A stretch of DNA of 64,000 bases from Mytilus edulis (taxonomy: Eukaryota; Mollusca; Bivalvia; Mytilida; Mytilidae). The DNA is taken from positions 71,315,821 through 71,379,820 of the forward strand of contig NC_092346.1 in assembly GCF_963676685.1 (NCBI RefSeq), written 5' to 3'. The translations under genes were made by a program, and so were the position numbers. Shown here piece after piece: positions 11,697 to 23,500 of the stretch. A model generated the notes under the pieces. It saw only the letters and a program-made list of their open reading frames with translations. It was not told the DNA's origin and searched no databases. Within the stretch, counting starts at the first letter, position 1. The number at the start of each line of letters is the position of its first letter.

Positions 11697-12157
11697 ATGC
11701 CCCACCTACGATAGTAGAGGGGCATTATGTTTTCTGGTCTGTGCCTCCGTTCGTCCGTCCGTCTGTGCCTCTATTCGTCCGTCCGCTTCAGGTTAAAGTT
11801 TTTGGTCAAGGTAGTTTTTGAAGAAGTTGAAGTCCAATCAACTTGAAACTTAGTACACTTGTTCCCCATGATGTGATCTTTCTAATTTTAATGCCAAATT
11901 ATAGTTTTGACCCCAATTTCATGGTCCACTGAACATAGAAAATGATAGTGTGAAGTTCAGGTTAAAGTTTTGGTCAAGGTAGTTTTGGATGAAGTTAAAG
12001 TTACATCAACTTGAAACTTAGTACACATGTTCCCTATGATATGATCTTTCTAATTTTAATTCCAAATTAAAGTTTTGACCCCAATTTCACGGTCCACTGA
12101 ACATAGAAAATGATAGTGCGAGTGGGGCATTCGTGTACTATGGACACATTCTTGTTA
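11697..12157 (+). mobile_element. ATGCCCCAC...GTGGGGCAT dispersed element with internal tandem duplication
   Basis: Starts ATGCCCCACCTACGATAGTA and ends near GTGGGGCATTCGTGTACTAT, so the outer 9 bp are inverted. It has a cgtccgtccgtc microsatellite at about 11751-11785 and two direct copies with a period of about 169 bp, starting CAGGTTAAAGTTT at 11789 and 11958. I recognise the sequence from memory as a very common non-coding repeat of bivalves. Confidence 0.75.
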
Positions 12158-13423
12158 TATCAATTTTATTTTGGACATAGATATAAAAGAGAATGTTTTA
12201 TGAATGGTATCTTCAAGTAATGGGAAATGCTAGAACATCTCTCTTCCACAGTATGGTGTTATAATTTACATTCCATTTGTGTTCTTTATAATTTTAACCT
12301 CATTTTCCTTCATTCATATATTCTTCTATTCATTTGAACTCTATAATATATTCAGCTACTTTTTAGGTAAATCATATTGTACATTTTTCTTTTCTGAACT
12401 GCCATAAATCATATGTGATTGAATTATATTTATACTTTTTGTTACCAGTAGTATGTTTATTTGTTTTAAGTGCTATTAATCAAACTTTTGTGTAAATTAT
12501 GTTTGTTATTATTTTATCATGTGTCTAACATTATGGTTGTTATAGATGCTCCTAAAATACACCAATAATTTTTTTAGTTTAAAGGATGTTGAGTTAGTAA
12601 TAAAATGAATAATATGTCTATACCTATTGATCATGAACTGTAAACCGCTCAGATTGTGCATATGCTGGTACATACCGTAACAAAGAAATCAATTGTAAAA
12701 ATCTCATGACAAAAAACATCTATGATTCATCTATAATATTATTTAAACTTAATAAATGCATCAAAATATTTTCCCATACAAATAATTTGTAACAGCTTTT
12801 TTGATTGGACATCATATCCATAATTTTTCTGTTGGATTGCTCTGTAAAATGTCAAAAGTAGTGTTAATGACATAATTCGTTTGAGACTTGGTTTAGTAAT
12901 TGCATTTCAATAGGAATAATTATATGTATTATATACTTGGACACGTTAATCATAGATTTTAGTTTTCAAAATATTTGTTCTCAGTTTAAAAGTAGCATTA
13001 TAAAAAATGCAATGCAATTATTCCTTAATAAGAAATAGCTAGAAAAAGAAAGTGTATAATTACCAATTACTATCATGCATGGGATTGATTCTAAGAATTT
13101 TATTGATTTGAAAGTGTATAGCACAAATTAACCAGTCTTGTTCAAAGGAATAATAAAAAAAACCATATCAACCACTTGTGCAATAAAAACATTTTCTGTA
13201 AATACATGCAATACTTCAACTTTCAAGAAGATTTGGATGGAATGTATCATGAAGTTTATCTTTTCGTACTTTTGACAGTAGCATTATTGTATTTTTCTTA
13301 TATGATTTATTTCTGTACATGTAGTACGTATATTTCATAGCCTCTTTCTTGGTGCTACTGGAATCTTTGTGCAGTTTTAATTTTGTCTTCTTTTGTGACA
13401 TAAAGGTTGAGACACTATTGTAT

Positions 13424-14384
13424 GTAATTACAGCTTTTACATTAATGCTAGCAAGACAAATCTTTGTTTGGCTTGCTTGCTTTGTTTGTATCAATGTTTG
13501 CTCAAGCATGGTAATTAAGATAGGCGGGGCCTCAGCTTGTATACATCATACTTAAATTTTATTGGACGTGATGTTGGAGGTTAAGGACACTAAATTTTAA
13601 AACATCACATGACACATATTCTCACATGTTTGCTTACCTGTAAATATACAATACAGACAGGATTCTACTTCGTCAAAATTATCTTCCTACTACGCCAGTT
13701 CATTTTCACAATCGTAGAAACGGAAGACAATTTGTTTTCAGAGATCCAACTTAAAGACTGTCGTCAAGCACTTTTAGTAAAATAGCTATTCGAACACACC
13801 TACTCTGATTTTTTATGTTATAAAGTCAACCTGTAGCTTTGCTATAGAAAATGATAGAGTCTGAAGCGAGATGATGTATCAAATACTCTTGTTTTGTACA
13901 TTTTCAAGACAAAATATTCATCTCAAACACACCCTAACATAAAAAAAGGTGCACTCGATTTTCTGTTGTCGATACAATTGTTTCCTTTTTTTGGAATATT
14001 TTCTCGAGTTGCATAATCGAAGATCAGCCATGGAAATAACTGACTGAACTAATAGATTGATATGTTATAAAAACAATATTAGGTCAATTAATGTTGAAGG
14101 CCAGTTTCTCAGCCTCATACAAGAAAAATCTTTATATTTTTCTTTCATTGACAAATTATTGTATTTTTACAGGTGAGAAAACATGTGAGAATATTTGTCA
14201 TGTGATGTTTTAAAATTAAGTGTCCTTAACCTCAGACATAACGTCCAATAAAATCTAAGTATGATGTATACAAGCTGAAGCCCCGCCTATCTTAATTACC
14301 ATGCTTGAGCAAACACTGATACAAACAAAGCAAGCAAGCCAAACAAAGATTTGTCTTGCTAGCATTAATGTAAAAGCTATAATG
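13424..14384. mobile_element. Foldback element with about 230-bp inverted arms
   Basis: 13424-13653 and 14157-14384 are reverse complements with scattered mismatches; shared blocks include GCTAGCAAGACAAATCTTTG, AATTAAGATAGGCGGGGC and CATCACATGACA. The 503-bp centre is single-copy here and has no long frame. The arms would form a large hairpin. The class is uncertain because I could not define a target duplication. Confidence 0.8.
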
Positions 14385-14989
14385 ACCTATAGTTGATTGA
14401 CTTATGTGGATTGTACAAGTTCTGCTAAAGATAATTAAATTGATATTCACCATTATTGTTTAGTTCCTAATCATGGCAAAATTAAGGCACTTTGTTTTTC
14501 TTGATGAATATTTCTAAAAGGATTTTGTTCCTTGTTTAAATTTTCATCCAGTCATCAGATAGCATTTCCTAAACCAGTGAAATTTAAGTAAATGATTTAG
14601 TTTGAATGTTCATCCATTGATTATAAAATTAGCATTTCCTAAACTAGAAAAATTAATCTCTAGAATGGCATTTTGCACTACTGTTTTTTTTCTTCTAACG
14701 ATGAATTTCTGTTTATTTAAAGATCTAGTTTTGATGTTAAAATAGACGTATTTACACTTGTATGCAAATTTGTCTGCCATTACGTAAAATCACACAGGTT
14801 CCCGTAAACTTTGACATCATAATTTAAAATATTTGACGTCACAATTTAAAAGTGATTGTTGCTTGACGTCAAAAGGTGATTCAGAGTCGATCTAAGGTCA
14901 TTGGGAGGCAAGATACAGCTAAATACTAAAAGTGTAAATACGTTTATATATAGGCATAGATTTTTACAAAAAGATGTGATGCCTTACCA

Positions 14990-15170
14990 ACGACAATATT
15001 GGGGCATTATATTTTCAAGTCAGTGAATCCATACATTTGTTAGTTTTGTCCATTCATCCTGCCCATATCAGAGTTTAAGGTTGGTTAAAGTTTTGGTTTA
15101 GAGTATGTATTGGTCACATCAGGTTGCAACTTGAAATGAATTGTTTGATATATACAGTTGATTCATTATT
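14990..15170 (+). repeat. Old copy related to the 11697-12157 element
   Basis: ATATTGGGGCATTATATTTTC, cut here to its core GGGGCATTATA, is followed by GTCCATTCATCCTG and GGTTAAAGTTTTGG, the same order as in the 11.7-kb element but much diverged. Confidence 0.45.
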
Positions 15171-16578
15171 ATTTTTGAGATACCAAGTTTTGTTGGTATA
15201 GGGAAACCATAAATTTTAAAGTAAAAATTATTTATAGGCTTCTATGCATACTTAACAAATCCAAGAAAACACATTTTCCCTCAACCCATGAAAATTGGTG
15301 TCTATTAAAATACACGAATCAACAGTATACCAAACAAGGGTTTTGACAAAGATTTCGCAGTTGCATTGGATCCATTTCTAATTTGCTTAAAGAAAAAGGT
15401 TGAACACATATGATCTCTATGAATGTTGAAGATGAACATACATGAGTGATGTGGGTCACACTTGGATCCTTTTTGTATGGTTCCACTTTTGTGATTGTCA
15501 GTTTCTGAATTGTTATACATGTGTATATTTTTATAGATCTTGTATCTGATGTCAGTGTAATGTTTGCAAGATCCTTTGTGAGTTTGATATTGATATTTAA
15601 CTTTTACTTGCCAGCCTTAAAATGTATATTTTAAGTCCTATATATAATCATTGTGCAGGAGACATTTCTATGTATCAACTTCTTTAATATATTTGTTTTG
15701 TTATAATCATGATTGTGCTTTGTTATAATCATGATCATTGTGCTTTGTACTTATCTAACAATGTCAGCAATGTTTATATTTATTATTGATTTTGTTAAGA
15801 TTCTCACCGATTGTTTCCGTCCTTCGTGATTATCTACTTAGAGTAATACACATATCAATTGTTTTCTTTCTTTATCATGTAACACCATTGTTTTTTATGT
15901 GAGGATTTTACACAGATGTTGAAAGGCTTTTACAACCAATAAATTTGTAAATAAATTAAGAAGTGCTATTATAATATAAGTTTCGTTATTTTAGCCATTT
16001 CATTAATAAACCCAAGTTTACATATAATAGTACAATATTTTCATAGATATATAGAAAAAAGTAAAATAACAAAAATACCAAACTCAATGAAAATTCAAAT
16101 CAGAAAGTCCCTAGTCAGAAATGATTCATTCATTAGAAGTAAAGGCAGAAGACTACATTAAAGTAAATTCCTTTGATATACCTTGTAACCTTTAGTTAAG
16201 ACTTTAATACCAAAACCTCTATATCAGCGGTATTAAACCATTTGATATTATCCACAGTTTGAAAACAAAAAAAGCAAACTATACATTATTTCCAATCTTA
16301 TTTTTGTTTTGCTTTGACAAAGTCAATAATTTAATTGCAGTTTTATTAGCATTGACTCTTATCATTTCCATGGAAATAATTTGGACCTGCTCCCTCTGTA
16401 ATGGATTATTAACTTAGAAACTTGCATAGTTTACATGTTTAAAATCACCTCAAAGGGATCAAGTTATGATACCTTTTTAAGTCAATTTATTTGGTATGCA
16501 GTTGTTTTAGCATTGGCTTATCTCATTTCCATTAACAAATTATTTTGCCCAATATTGCATACTTAGTTATGTAAAAAT

Positions 16579-16660
16579 GAGAATTTGTGGTATAATTTCC
16601 ATTGGGACACCATACAGCCTTCAACACTGAGCAAAACCCATACTGCATAGCAAGCCAAAC
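16579..16660 (+). repeat. GCCTTCAACAATGAGCAAA-family fragment
   Basis: Reads GGTATAATTTCCATTGGGAC then ACAGCCTTCAACACTGAGCA. It lacks the middle of the family (the GACCAAATG part), so it is internally deleted. Confidence 0.6.
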
Positions 16661-16894
16661 AATTCCAACAAGAAATCTAAATGGCTCGATTTATGTACAA
16701 AGCAATTAATTAACTTAAAAACATGAAATACAGCAACAAACAACGTTTATTTGACTGAAAGTTGACATGAAACTTGCACAGTTTACCTAAACAGTGTTGA
16801 AACTTTGATTTCAATATTTTTATAATTTTATCAAAATAACAAACAGGTGAGACCTATCTCTGTGTCAACAGTTTATTTATTTCCTTAGTTTTGA

Positions 16895-17018
16895 AGATGT
16901 GGTATGATTGCCAATGAGACAACTGTCCACAAGAGACCAAATGACACAACAATTAACAACTATAGATCACCGTACAGCCTTCAACAATGAGCAAAGCCAA
17001 TACCGCATAAAGCCAATA
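16895..17018 (+). repeat. GCCTTCAACAATGAGCAAA-family copy, best preserved
   Basis: Carries the full order AGATGTGGTATGATTGCCAA, GAGACCAAATGACACA, TTAACAACTATAGATCACCG, GCCTTCAACAATGAGCAAAG and ACCGCATA. It serves as the local reference for the family. Confidence 0.7.
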
Positions 17019-17394
17019 ATAAAAATCATTCATGGGTTGGTAAATACTTTATCTGTAGCATTCATATATTAGTGTGAATCCTGCTTCCAGTGATCTTCCA
17101 ACTTGTCTTATATAACTGTATGATACAGATTACAGTGCACACAACACTTGTGATTGCAAATATGCCAAATATTTTCATGGACCAACACTGAAGGTAATGG
17201 AAAATGCAAAACCTCATTTTGACACCTTCAGAAGTTTGCCTCTTTGCCCAACTTTTCAGTCTACCTCTATGCCACTGAAACAGATCAATGTGGGACAGTG
17301 AAAAATTTTGTAGGCATGGTATATGATTTTTTATCTATTTGTGGATTCTTGGTTAATAAATATTTTTGATTACCAAATAAAATTCCATCTTATA

Positions 17395-17660
17395 GGCCAA
17401 ACCAATATCAAATTAGGATTGTAAGGTTACAGGTTTCATCTAACCTTGATGTCACTTTCATGGAATATCTTCATGTATTAGCAATGGATCAGCTAGATTT
17501 GTTGCAGGACACAATTTTAAAGTACACATCTCTCACAGGTTTCATCTGACCTTGACCTCATTTTCACAGTTCACTGGTCAATGCTAAATCTGTTTCTTAG
17601 AGACTCAGATACTATACGCAATATTTCAACTATATTTGGTGTATGTGTTATGTTTTCAGG
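17395..17660 (+). repeat. Dispersed repeat with two AGGTTTCATCT...CTTGA segments
   Basis: GGTTTCATCTAACCTTGATG at about 17431 and GGTTTCATCTGACCTTGACC at about 17538 are each followed by CATTTTCA/CACTTTCA, and the second by GTTCACTGGTCAATG. I recall this as a common bivalve repeat. It has no coding potential. Confidence 0.5.
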
Positions 17661-18019
17661 GAGGGTTCAATTGGCATACTTTTTTTAGATGTAGGATTTG
17701 TAAGGTCTTTTTTCTGTGATCATATATACAATAGCTTAACTTTTTTTGGTGTATGGTATGGTTGTAAGGTGTACATGTCTGTCTGACCTCTAACCTTACC
17801 TGTATCAATGTGTCATAGCTTGCTGGACCTGATTTACTTAGCTACCAATCTAACAACAGATATAGAAACTCCTAATGCCACAGCTCAAGGAATATGTGAT
17901 AACTAGACTTCATTGAGATGGGAGCCATCTCTGAAGGCCCTGCTGCAAATAATGTGTGGTAAAAAAATTGAATCTTTGCCATAGGACAAGGGGGTGTCTA
18001 CTGAAAAAAGGTTTTTGAC

Positions 18020-18225
18020 CTTTGACTTAAGAAGTTGTACATACATCATGACACCCTTTGGTGTTGGTTAATATATACATGTCAAGTATAAACTTAGAAA
18101 TCATAATGGTTCTCAAGATAGAGCAGACACAATCTTTATCATAGGGGGGTTTTCAACTGAAACCAAAGCTTTTTACCTTGCAAATTGTACGAACATAATG
18201 ACACGACCTCTGGTGTTGGTTTCGA
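18020..18225 (+). repeat. Diverged tandem duplication, about 156-bp period
   Basis: GTTGTACATACATCATGACA at about 18034 and ATTGTACGAACATAATGACA at about 18185 are both followed by TGGTGTTGGTT. The sequence between also matches loosely (CATAGGACAAGGGGGTGTC against CATAGGGGGGTTTTC). Confidence 0.5.
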
Positions 18226-18457
18226 CAGGGCCCTTATTAAAGTTATGTGAAACCCATTTATCAAAATATGTGTACCTTATTAAGTGAACTCAGTTTTTAG
18301 TGCATGTGGCAATCCTCTGAGAGACATTTACAAATGTGATAGCCAGCTTACTTAAAGCACAACCTTAAGGTTGCACTTTGTAAATACAGCTGTTTCTCAA
18401 ACCACGCCTCTTTTGGGGAAATCTTGAATATTCATAGAAAACTTAATTTTGTGTACA

Positions 18458-18524
18458 TACTGGTCCCCAGTTATGCTCTCTGTGTTCCATCTCACAGAGA
18501 CATAACTTGGGAATGTTACCAGTA
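18458..18524. repeat. Short imperfect hairpin
   Basis: TACTGGTCCCCAGTTATG and CTCTCTGTG pair with CACAGAG, ACATAACTTGGG and TTACCAGTA around an 8-base loop, with a few bulges. No T-run follows, so it is not a Pol III terminator context. Confidence 0.5.
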
Positions 18525-18629
18525 AATAAACATGTGCATATTGTTTACTTTGAAATCTGTAGTAACCTTTCATTCGAGGTAGGGGTAGTTAAGAAAATTA
18601 GTGTTAGTTTAAATAGTTAAAATACGTAC

Positions 18630-18960
18630 CATGATTATAATTTAGTACGCTAGACGCATGTTTCGTCTACGCAAGACTCATCCTTGACACTCATTTAAAC
18701 TTTGAGAAGTTCAGGGCATATAAACATTGAAAATATGCCGCACAGCCCTATATTTTGACCTTTGAAAAAATTGTAGTGCATATGAATTTTCATTCTAGGA
18801 TAAGATTTTTTTCAAAACTTCATATAAAAAGTGGTACAGTTTTAGCCGTAAAAAGAGTTCCTATGGGAAATTGCATTGTCAATATTAACAGAAATGCAAT
18901 CTTTAGCTTCCTAGTGTCTTCACAAATTCAAATTAAGCTCTTGGTTTTTTATTGAGCCTT
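18630..18960 (-). repeat. Dispersed bivalve-type repeat with TTTCGTCTACGCAAGACTCAT core
   Basis: ATAATTTAGTACGCTAGACG followed by CATGTTTCGTCTACGCAAGA is, in reverse complement, a core that I recall as highly repeated in mussel genomes. The ORF at 18755-18955 lies inside it and shows no protein family features. Confidence 0.55.
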
Positions 18961-19103
18961 CTCAAGAGTAAACCCCAAAGAACAGAACCATTTTTTTCTT
19001 AGTTTGTATCTTATGTACAATATCAAAAATATGGGGTGTTTTTTTGGGTCTAATATAGTTCTCTAAATAATAGACTTTAGGCTTTTTTATTCTCATTTAA
19101 TAC

Positions 19104-19283
19104 TACTGTAAATTTAGAAATTATTGCGAATAATGAGCAATGATTAAAACTCACATTTTGAAATATTTTATATGAATTAAACAGCATTTTTCTCAAAATC
19201 GTAAAAATTAAAATCGCATTTAAGTGTAAAACCAAAAAAATCGCAATAATAAATACATGCATTTATTTATGAATTTACAATAT
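19104..19283. repeat. Small inverted-repeat element
   Basis: The left end ACTGTAAATTTAGAAATTAT is mirrored by the right end, which reads ATTGTAAATTCATAAATAAA in reverse complement, and both are followed by TTATTGCG-type motifs. It looks like a MITE with short imperfect ends. Confidence 0.45.
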
Positions 19284-19627
19284 TTTCCATTCTGACCTAT
19301 GCTTGTTGCAAAAATGTGGTTCTGGCAATTTCATTTTGCAATTTTGCAACAGACTGCTCACACCTTTGAATCATACATTCCACTCAGAATGGAACCACAC
19401 AAACATTCTTTCTTAAAGTTTTTTCAGTTTCAAAATAGAGTATGTTGGTGACATTATCCATTTGTCCTACATTGACTTGAATCTTAAGTTTACAGCTATG
19501 CAAAATGAGACGTACATGTAGGGAGACTGTACATCTGAAAAATGTCTGTGATGACTACTTAATGACATAATTTATAACATACTTGTACCTCTCTTAAATT
19601 TATTGTTAATAATTTAGAATTTATTAA

Positions 19628-20058
19628 GAACTACCACAGGCAAAGCTGACCTTATATGGTTTTTGCTACCTTTTGATATCCCTTTTCATCATTTTGCATT
19701 AGCTCCCCTAGTATCAAACATCCTTTGCTTTTAAATGTGAGTTTTCCTGATGAAGGTAGATCCAGAAAAGTGCTTCAAACAACATGAAGTGTAATTTTAT
19801 TTTCTAGCAATACTCTCCAAGGCTATTATCTGCTCAGTAGTCAGTGATTAGGTACTTACATACACTAAATCTTTTAAATTTCTTTCATAAAACTAAGGTT
19901 TCAACTACCTCAGGCAAAGTTGACCTAGGATGTTATTGTCTTTTTTTTTAGGTCCCTTTCAGTCCAATATCTCCTCAAGTATTTAAATATTCTTGCCTCT
20001 CAATAAATGTTTGTGTTTCAGTGTTCCTGATAAAGGTAAATTAAGATAAATGCTTTTT
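19628..20058 (+). repeat. Diverged direct repeat pair, about 150 bp each
   Basis: About 19628-19783 and 19906-20058 share AACTACC, CAGGCAAAG, TGACCT, CCTTT, TTCCTGAT and AAGGTA in order, with a period of about 275 bp. This is an old local duplication of a dispersed repeat. Confidence 0.5.
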
Positions 20059-20184
20059 GTGAACCAAATTTATAAAAGTGTTAATTCCATTAACACTAAC
20101 TATTATTTGAACAGAGATATCTTAACACTACATGTGTTACAATATACAATAACATTGATAACTTCTATTATATTCAATTACATA

Positions 20185-20190
20185 TTTATT
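20185..20190 (-). terminator. C1D: Candidate C1D polyadenylation signal
   Basis: TTTATT on the plus strand reads AATAAA on the C1D strand, about 205 bp after the stop codon. Another AATAAA overlaps the stop codon itself (20393-20398) and is less likely to be used. Confidence 0.35.
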
Positions 20191-20393
20191 ATAAAGAGAA
20201 CATTTTTAGTCTCCATCAAAAACAGTATCAATGCATTGTGTTATTTCCTTTCTGTTAGTCATCTTGAAGTCTATAAGCAGTTTTTAAATACTACAATCTT
20301 CACAGACTCACTGTGCCACGTAATATTCTAGTTCATAAGTATTACAGTGGCCGATATCACAGATTACTTCCTTCTTTTATCACTTTCAAAAGT

Positions 20394-20509
20394 TTATTTC
20401 TTTTCTTTTTTCTTCTTTTTCTTTTTAGAAGGTTTGACTGGAGTATCATCTGTCTTACTGTCTCTTTTCCTTTTTCTGGATAATCCAGATGTTTCTGGCT
20501 CTTCCTCAT
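20394..20509 (-). CDS. C1D: C1D exon 5 (basic C-terminus and stop)
   Basis: The acceptor is gtttaaatag. It encodes [27 protein letters not shown] and a Lys-rich end before TAA. Human C1D has a shorter basic tail. The run of A/T bases could mislead gene finders into missing the exon. Confidence 0.85.
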
Positions 20510-23500
20510 CTATTTAAACAATGATAAAACTATTTAGTAAGTATTAAAACTTCCAGGTTTTTTTATAAGAGGATTCATGATCACTTATTAAGTGCAGCTA
20601 CTATAAAGAAACAATACAAAAATTACCTCTGAGATATCTACTAACAATAGTCACCTTTAATATTTATTGGTGAAGTATTTTTTCTGCTATAACGTGTACA
20701 TTCACAAAATGATCTGAGGCTTCTTTATTAAAATTAATCAGCTTGTGTGTATTTTAGCCCCTACACTATGGAATGCTATCATAATATTTTGTAAAGTGAT
20801 GTCCCTTTATCCTTGTGTTTGTCATTGCCTTGCATCACTGTCTCAATTTATAACAGTTTCACAAGAACTTCTTTTGAGTATAAAACAAATACTACTAAAA
20901 TATTACATTCATTTTTCATAGGTATTGTCTCATCAGGGCCTTTTATAACTGACTATGCAGTATGGGCTTTGCTCCTTTTTGAAGGCCGTACGGTGACCTA
21001 TAGTTGTTAATGTCTGTGTCATTTTGGTCTTTTGTGGATAGTTGTCTCATTGGCAATCATACCACATCTTCTTTTTTATATTGTCTATGTTAGTTATATC
21101 ATAAGTACTTTACAGCCAACATACTTAAAAGTTTTAATGGAGAAATATCAAACGAAAGAAATACAAATAAGCATCATTGAGCATAAAGATGTGTACCTAT
21201 GTATAAAATGTACATACACAATATATTTATAAAATTGTTTCTAAAATGATGTTTATGTTTGATGTATCTATTAGATGACATTAAAACTTATAAATGAGAG
21301 ATTACCTATTACTATAGGTTTATCTTTATTTTCCTTTGGTGTTACATGTTCCTCTATCTGCTTCTTTGCAGCCTCCCACAGTGAACTCTTGACAAATCGT
21401 TTAGCTGCTCCCTTATCAAGTTTTGGAGCCTTTGCTTTGTCCTGGATGTCTTTTACCCTATTCATGTAACTTCTGATTCTATCCTGTATAATTAAGAGAT
21501 AATACATTGTCATTATTTTTGTTATTACTTTTTAATCCTGCAAACCTGATTTTTTCAGGGTTTCAATTTTAGGGTATAACCCTAAACAAACAATCTAAAA
21601 AATGTGTACATGCTGCATGTCTCAACTGCTTTAATGATCATGATTAATGTTATGTTGAGGGTTTTAGTACAAGCATCACAAAAACTTTATATTATCCATA
21701 ATCCATAAAAATGAGGTCAATGTCAACTAAACCATAGCCAATAGACATTTACACCCAGGGTTTCTGCTGGCGGTCCCCATTTTCGCAATTTGCGAAAAAA
21801 TAATAATTGTGGCGATAAAAATGTGTCATTTGCGAAAGAATTTGGCGAAAGAAATATATATAACGATTTATTTTCCTCCATCTTGTTTATTTACTTTTTT
21901 TTAGATTTTCTCGGACTTTACCTAATCAGACAATACTCGGATTTCACCTTGACCTTATTAAGATATGGATAGAAAATCAATAATCAGCTGATTGCATTTT
22001 ATAGCTATCAACAACAAAGGACTAATTTAAAATAAAGGTGTTGATTGAATTGTTTGACAAAATGATATGTGGTTAAATGGCTTCCGCTAAATGTCACATA
22101 AAGGATTTATTTACCACTTTGCGACGCACATGTTTGAAGCAAACTTTTGACGTTGCCTCTCCTTTTAAAGATAGTTTAGAAAAAAAAGCTGTTGTTGTGA
22201 CAAAAAATATTCAAAAGCAAGAAAAATCTCTGATTTAAAACTTTAATTTTCCTTTGACTTTTTGATATAGATATTTGATTTAAAGTCGTTTGAGTGACAA
22301 ATGTGTTTCAGGCATAGTTTTACGTCTCAACTTTTTCATTTACGATGGTTGGAACAACCCTTCGAATGGGAGAAACCATCCAATGGAATGACAACACATG
22401 AAACGAGGGATCAATTTCATGTGATAAAAGCTTTTGTTTTGTTTTAAAACCACTTCTTAGTACAAAGGGCACATCAGTATTTTTCTTTTAAAGGAACTTT
22501 CCCAACAAACTAGACTGGTATTAAATGATAAAAACATGTCCATGAATTTTGTCATATTCCAGGACTTATATCTTCTTTATTATTAAAGCATACTCCTACT
22601 CATTTAGAAAAGTTTTTTAAAATACAATGATTTTTCCCCCCTTTTAATTAGTTAAAAAAAAAATCTGTTGTTTTATAGTAAAAGTTTAGTGTGCATTCAT
22701 TACAATGTAGACTCTAAAATAAGTTTGAGAGAATAATCATAGACACAATTGGACAAATTCATTTTATCTAAGGGAGGGGTAGAAAAAAAGGTAAATTTAA
22801 AACGACAAATATATTTATGTTAATTGGCGGAAAAAAAAAAAGTGGCGAAAAATATATTGTTATTGACCCAGGGTAAACCCTGTTTACACCTAATTAAAAA
22901 AAAATGACATACAAAGATATAAGATGTGGTATCAGTACCATGAGACAACCTTCCATCCATGTAAACCAAATATGGTTGACCGAGTACTTAGTATCTGAGA
23001 TACAGACTAATGATAGATTAATGAACCATAAAAATGAGATCAGGGTTGGATAAGCCCTACATGTATCTGACAGACATGTACATGAACTTCTTACAATTAT
23101 TCCATAAACTAAATGACATTTGAATATGTTATCAATAAAAATATATTTGAAATGAAATTGTGTGTATTAATAATATTAATCATCTACAACAATACATTAT
23201 CATATTGCTCATGCAAATTGATCCTCTCATGAGAGGTTTACAATTCATAAATAAACTTCACATCTTTTTTCTCCAAAATACATGTACTTCATTTTATCAT
23301 GCAAATCCAGTTGTTGTTGTTTGTTTATGTGGTTCATAAGTGTTTCTTTTTCTCGGTTTTTATATAGATTAGACCATTGGTTTTCCTGTTTGAATTGATT
23401 TACATTAGTCATTTTGGGACCCTTTATACAGCTTTAACTTGCTGTTCCATGTGAGCCTAGGCTCCATGTTAAAGGCTGTACTTTGAACTATAATTGCTAA

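Larger units (their letters stand above)
10537..20393. other. Spacer between the convergent CFAP36 and C1D genes
   Basis: The spacer is 9.9 kb. I found no reading frame with splice signals, family motifs or protein-like composition. It contains the CFAP36 3' UTR, the repeats listed separately, a small direct duplication near 15698-15743 (TTGTTATAATCATGATnn), and otherwise AT-rich sequence. Short open frames at 13349-13555 and 15305-15520 lie in repeats. Confidence 0.6.

Noticed and set aside
13216..13555. 97-codon minus and 68-codon plus frames
   Set aside because: Overlap each other and the foldback arm, with no splice or family support.
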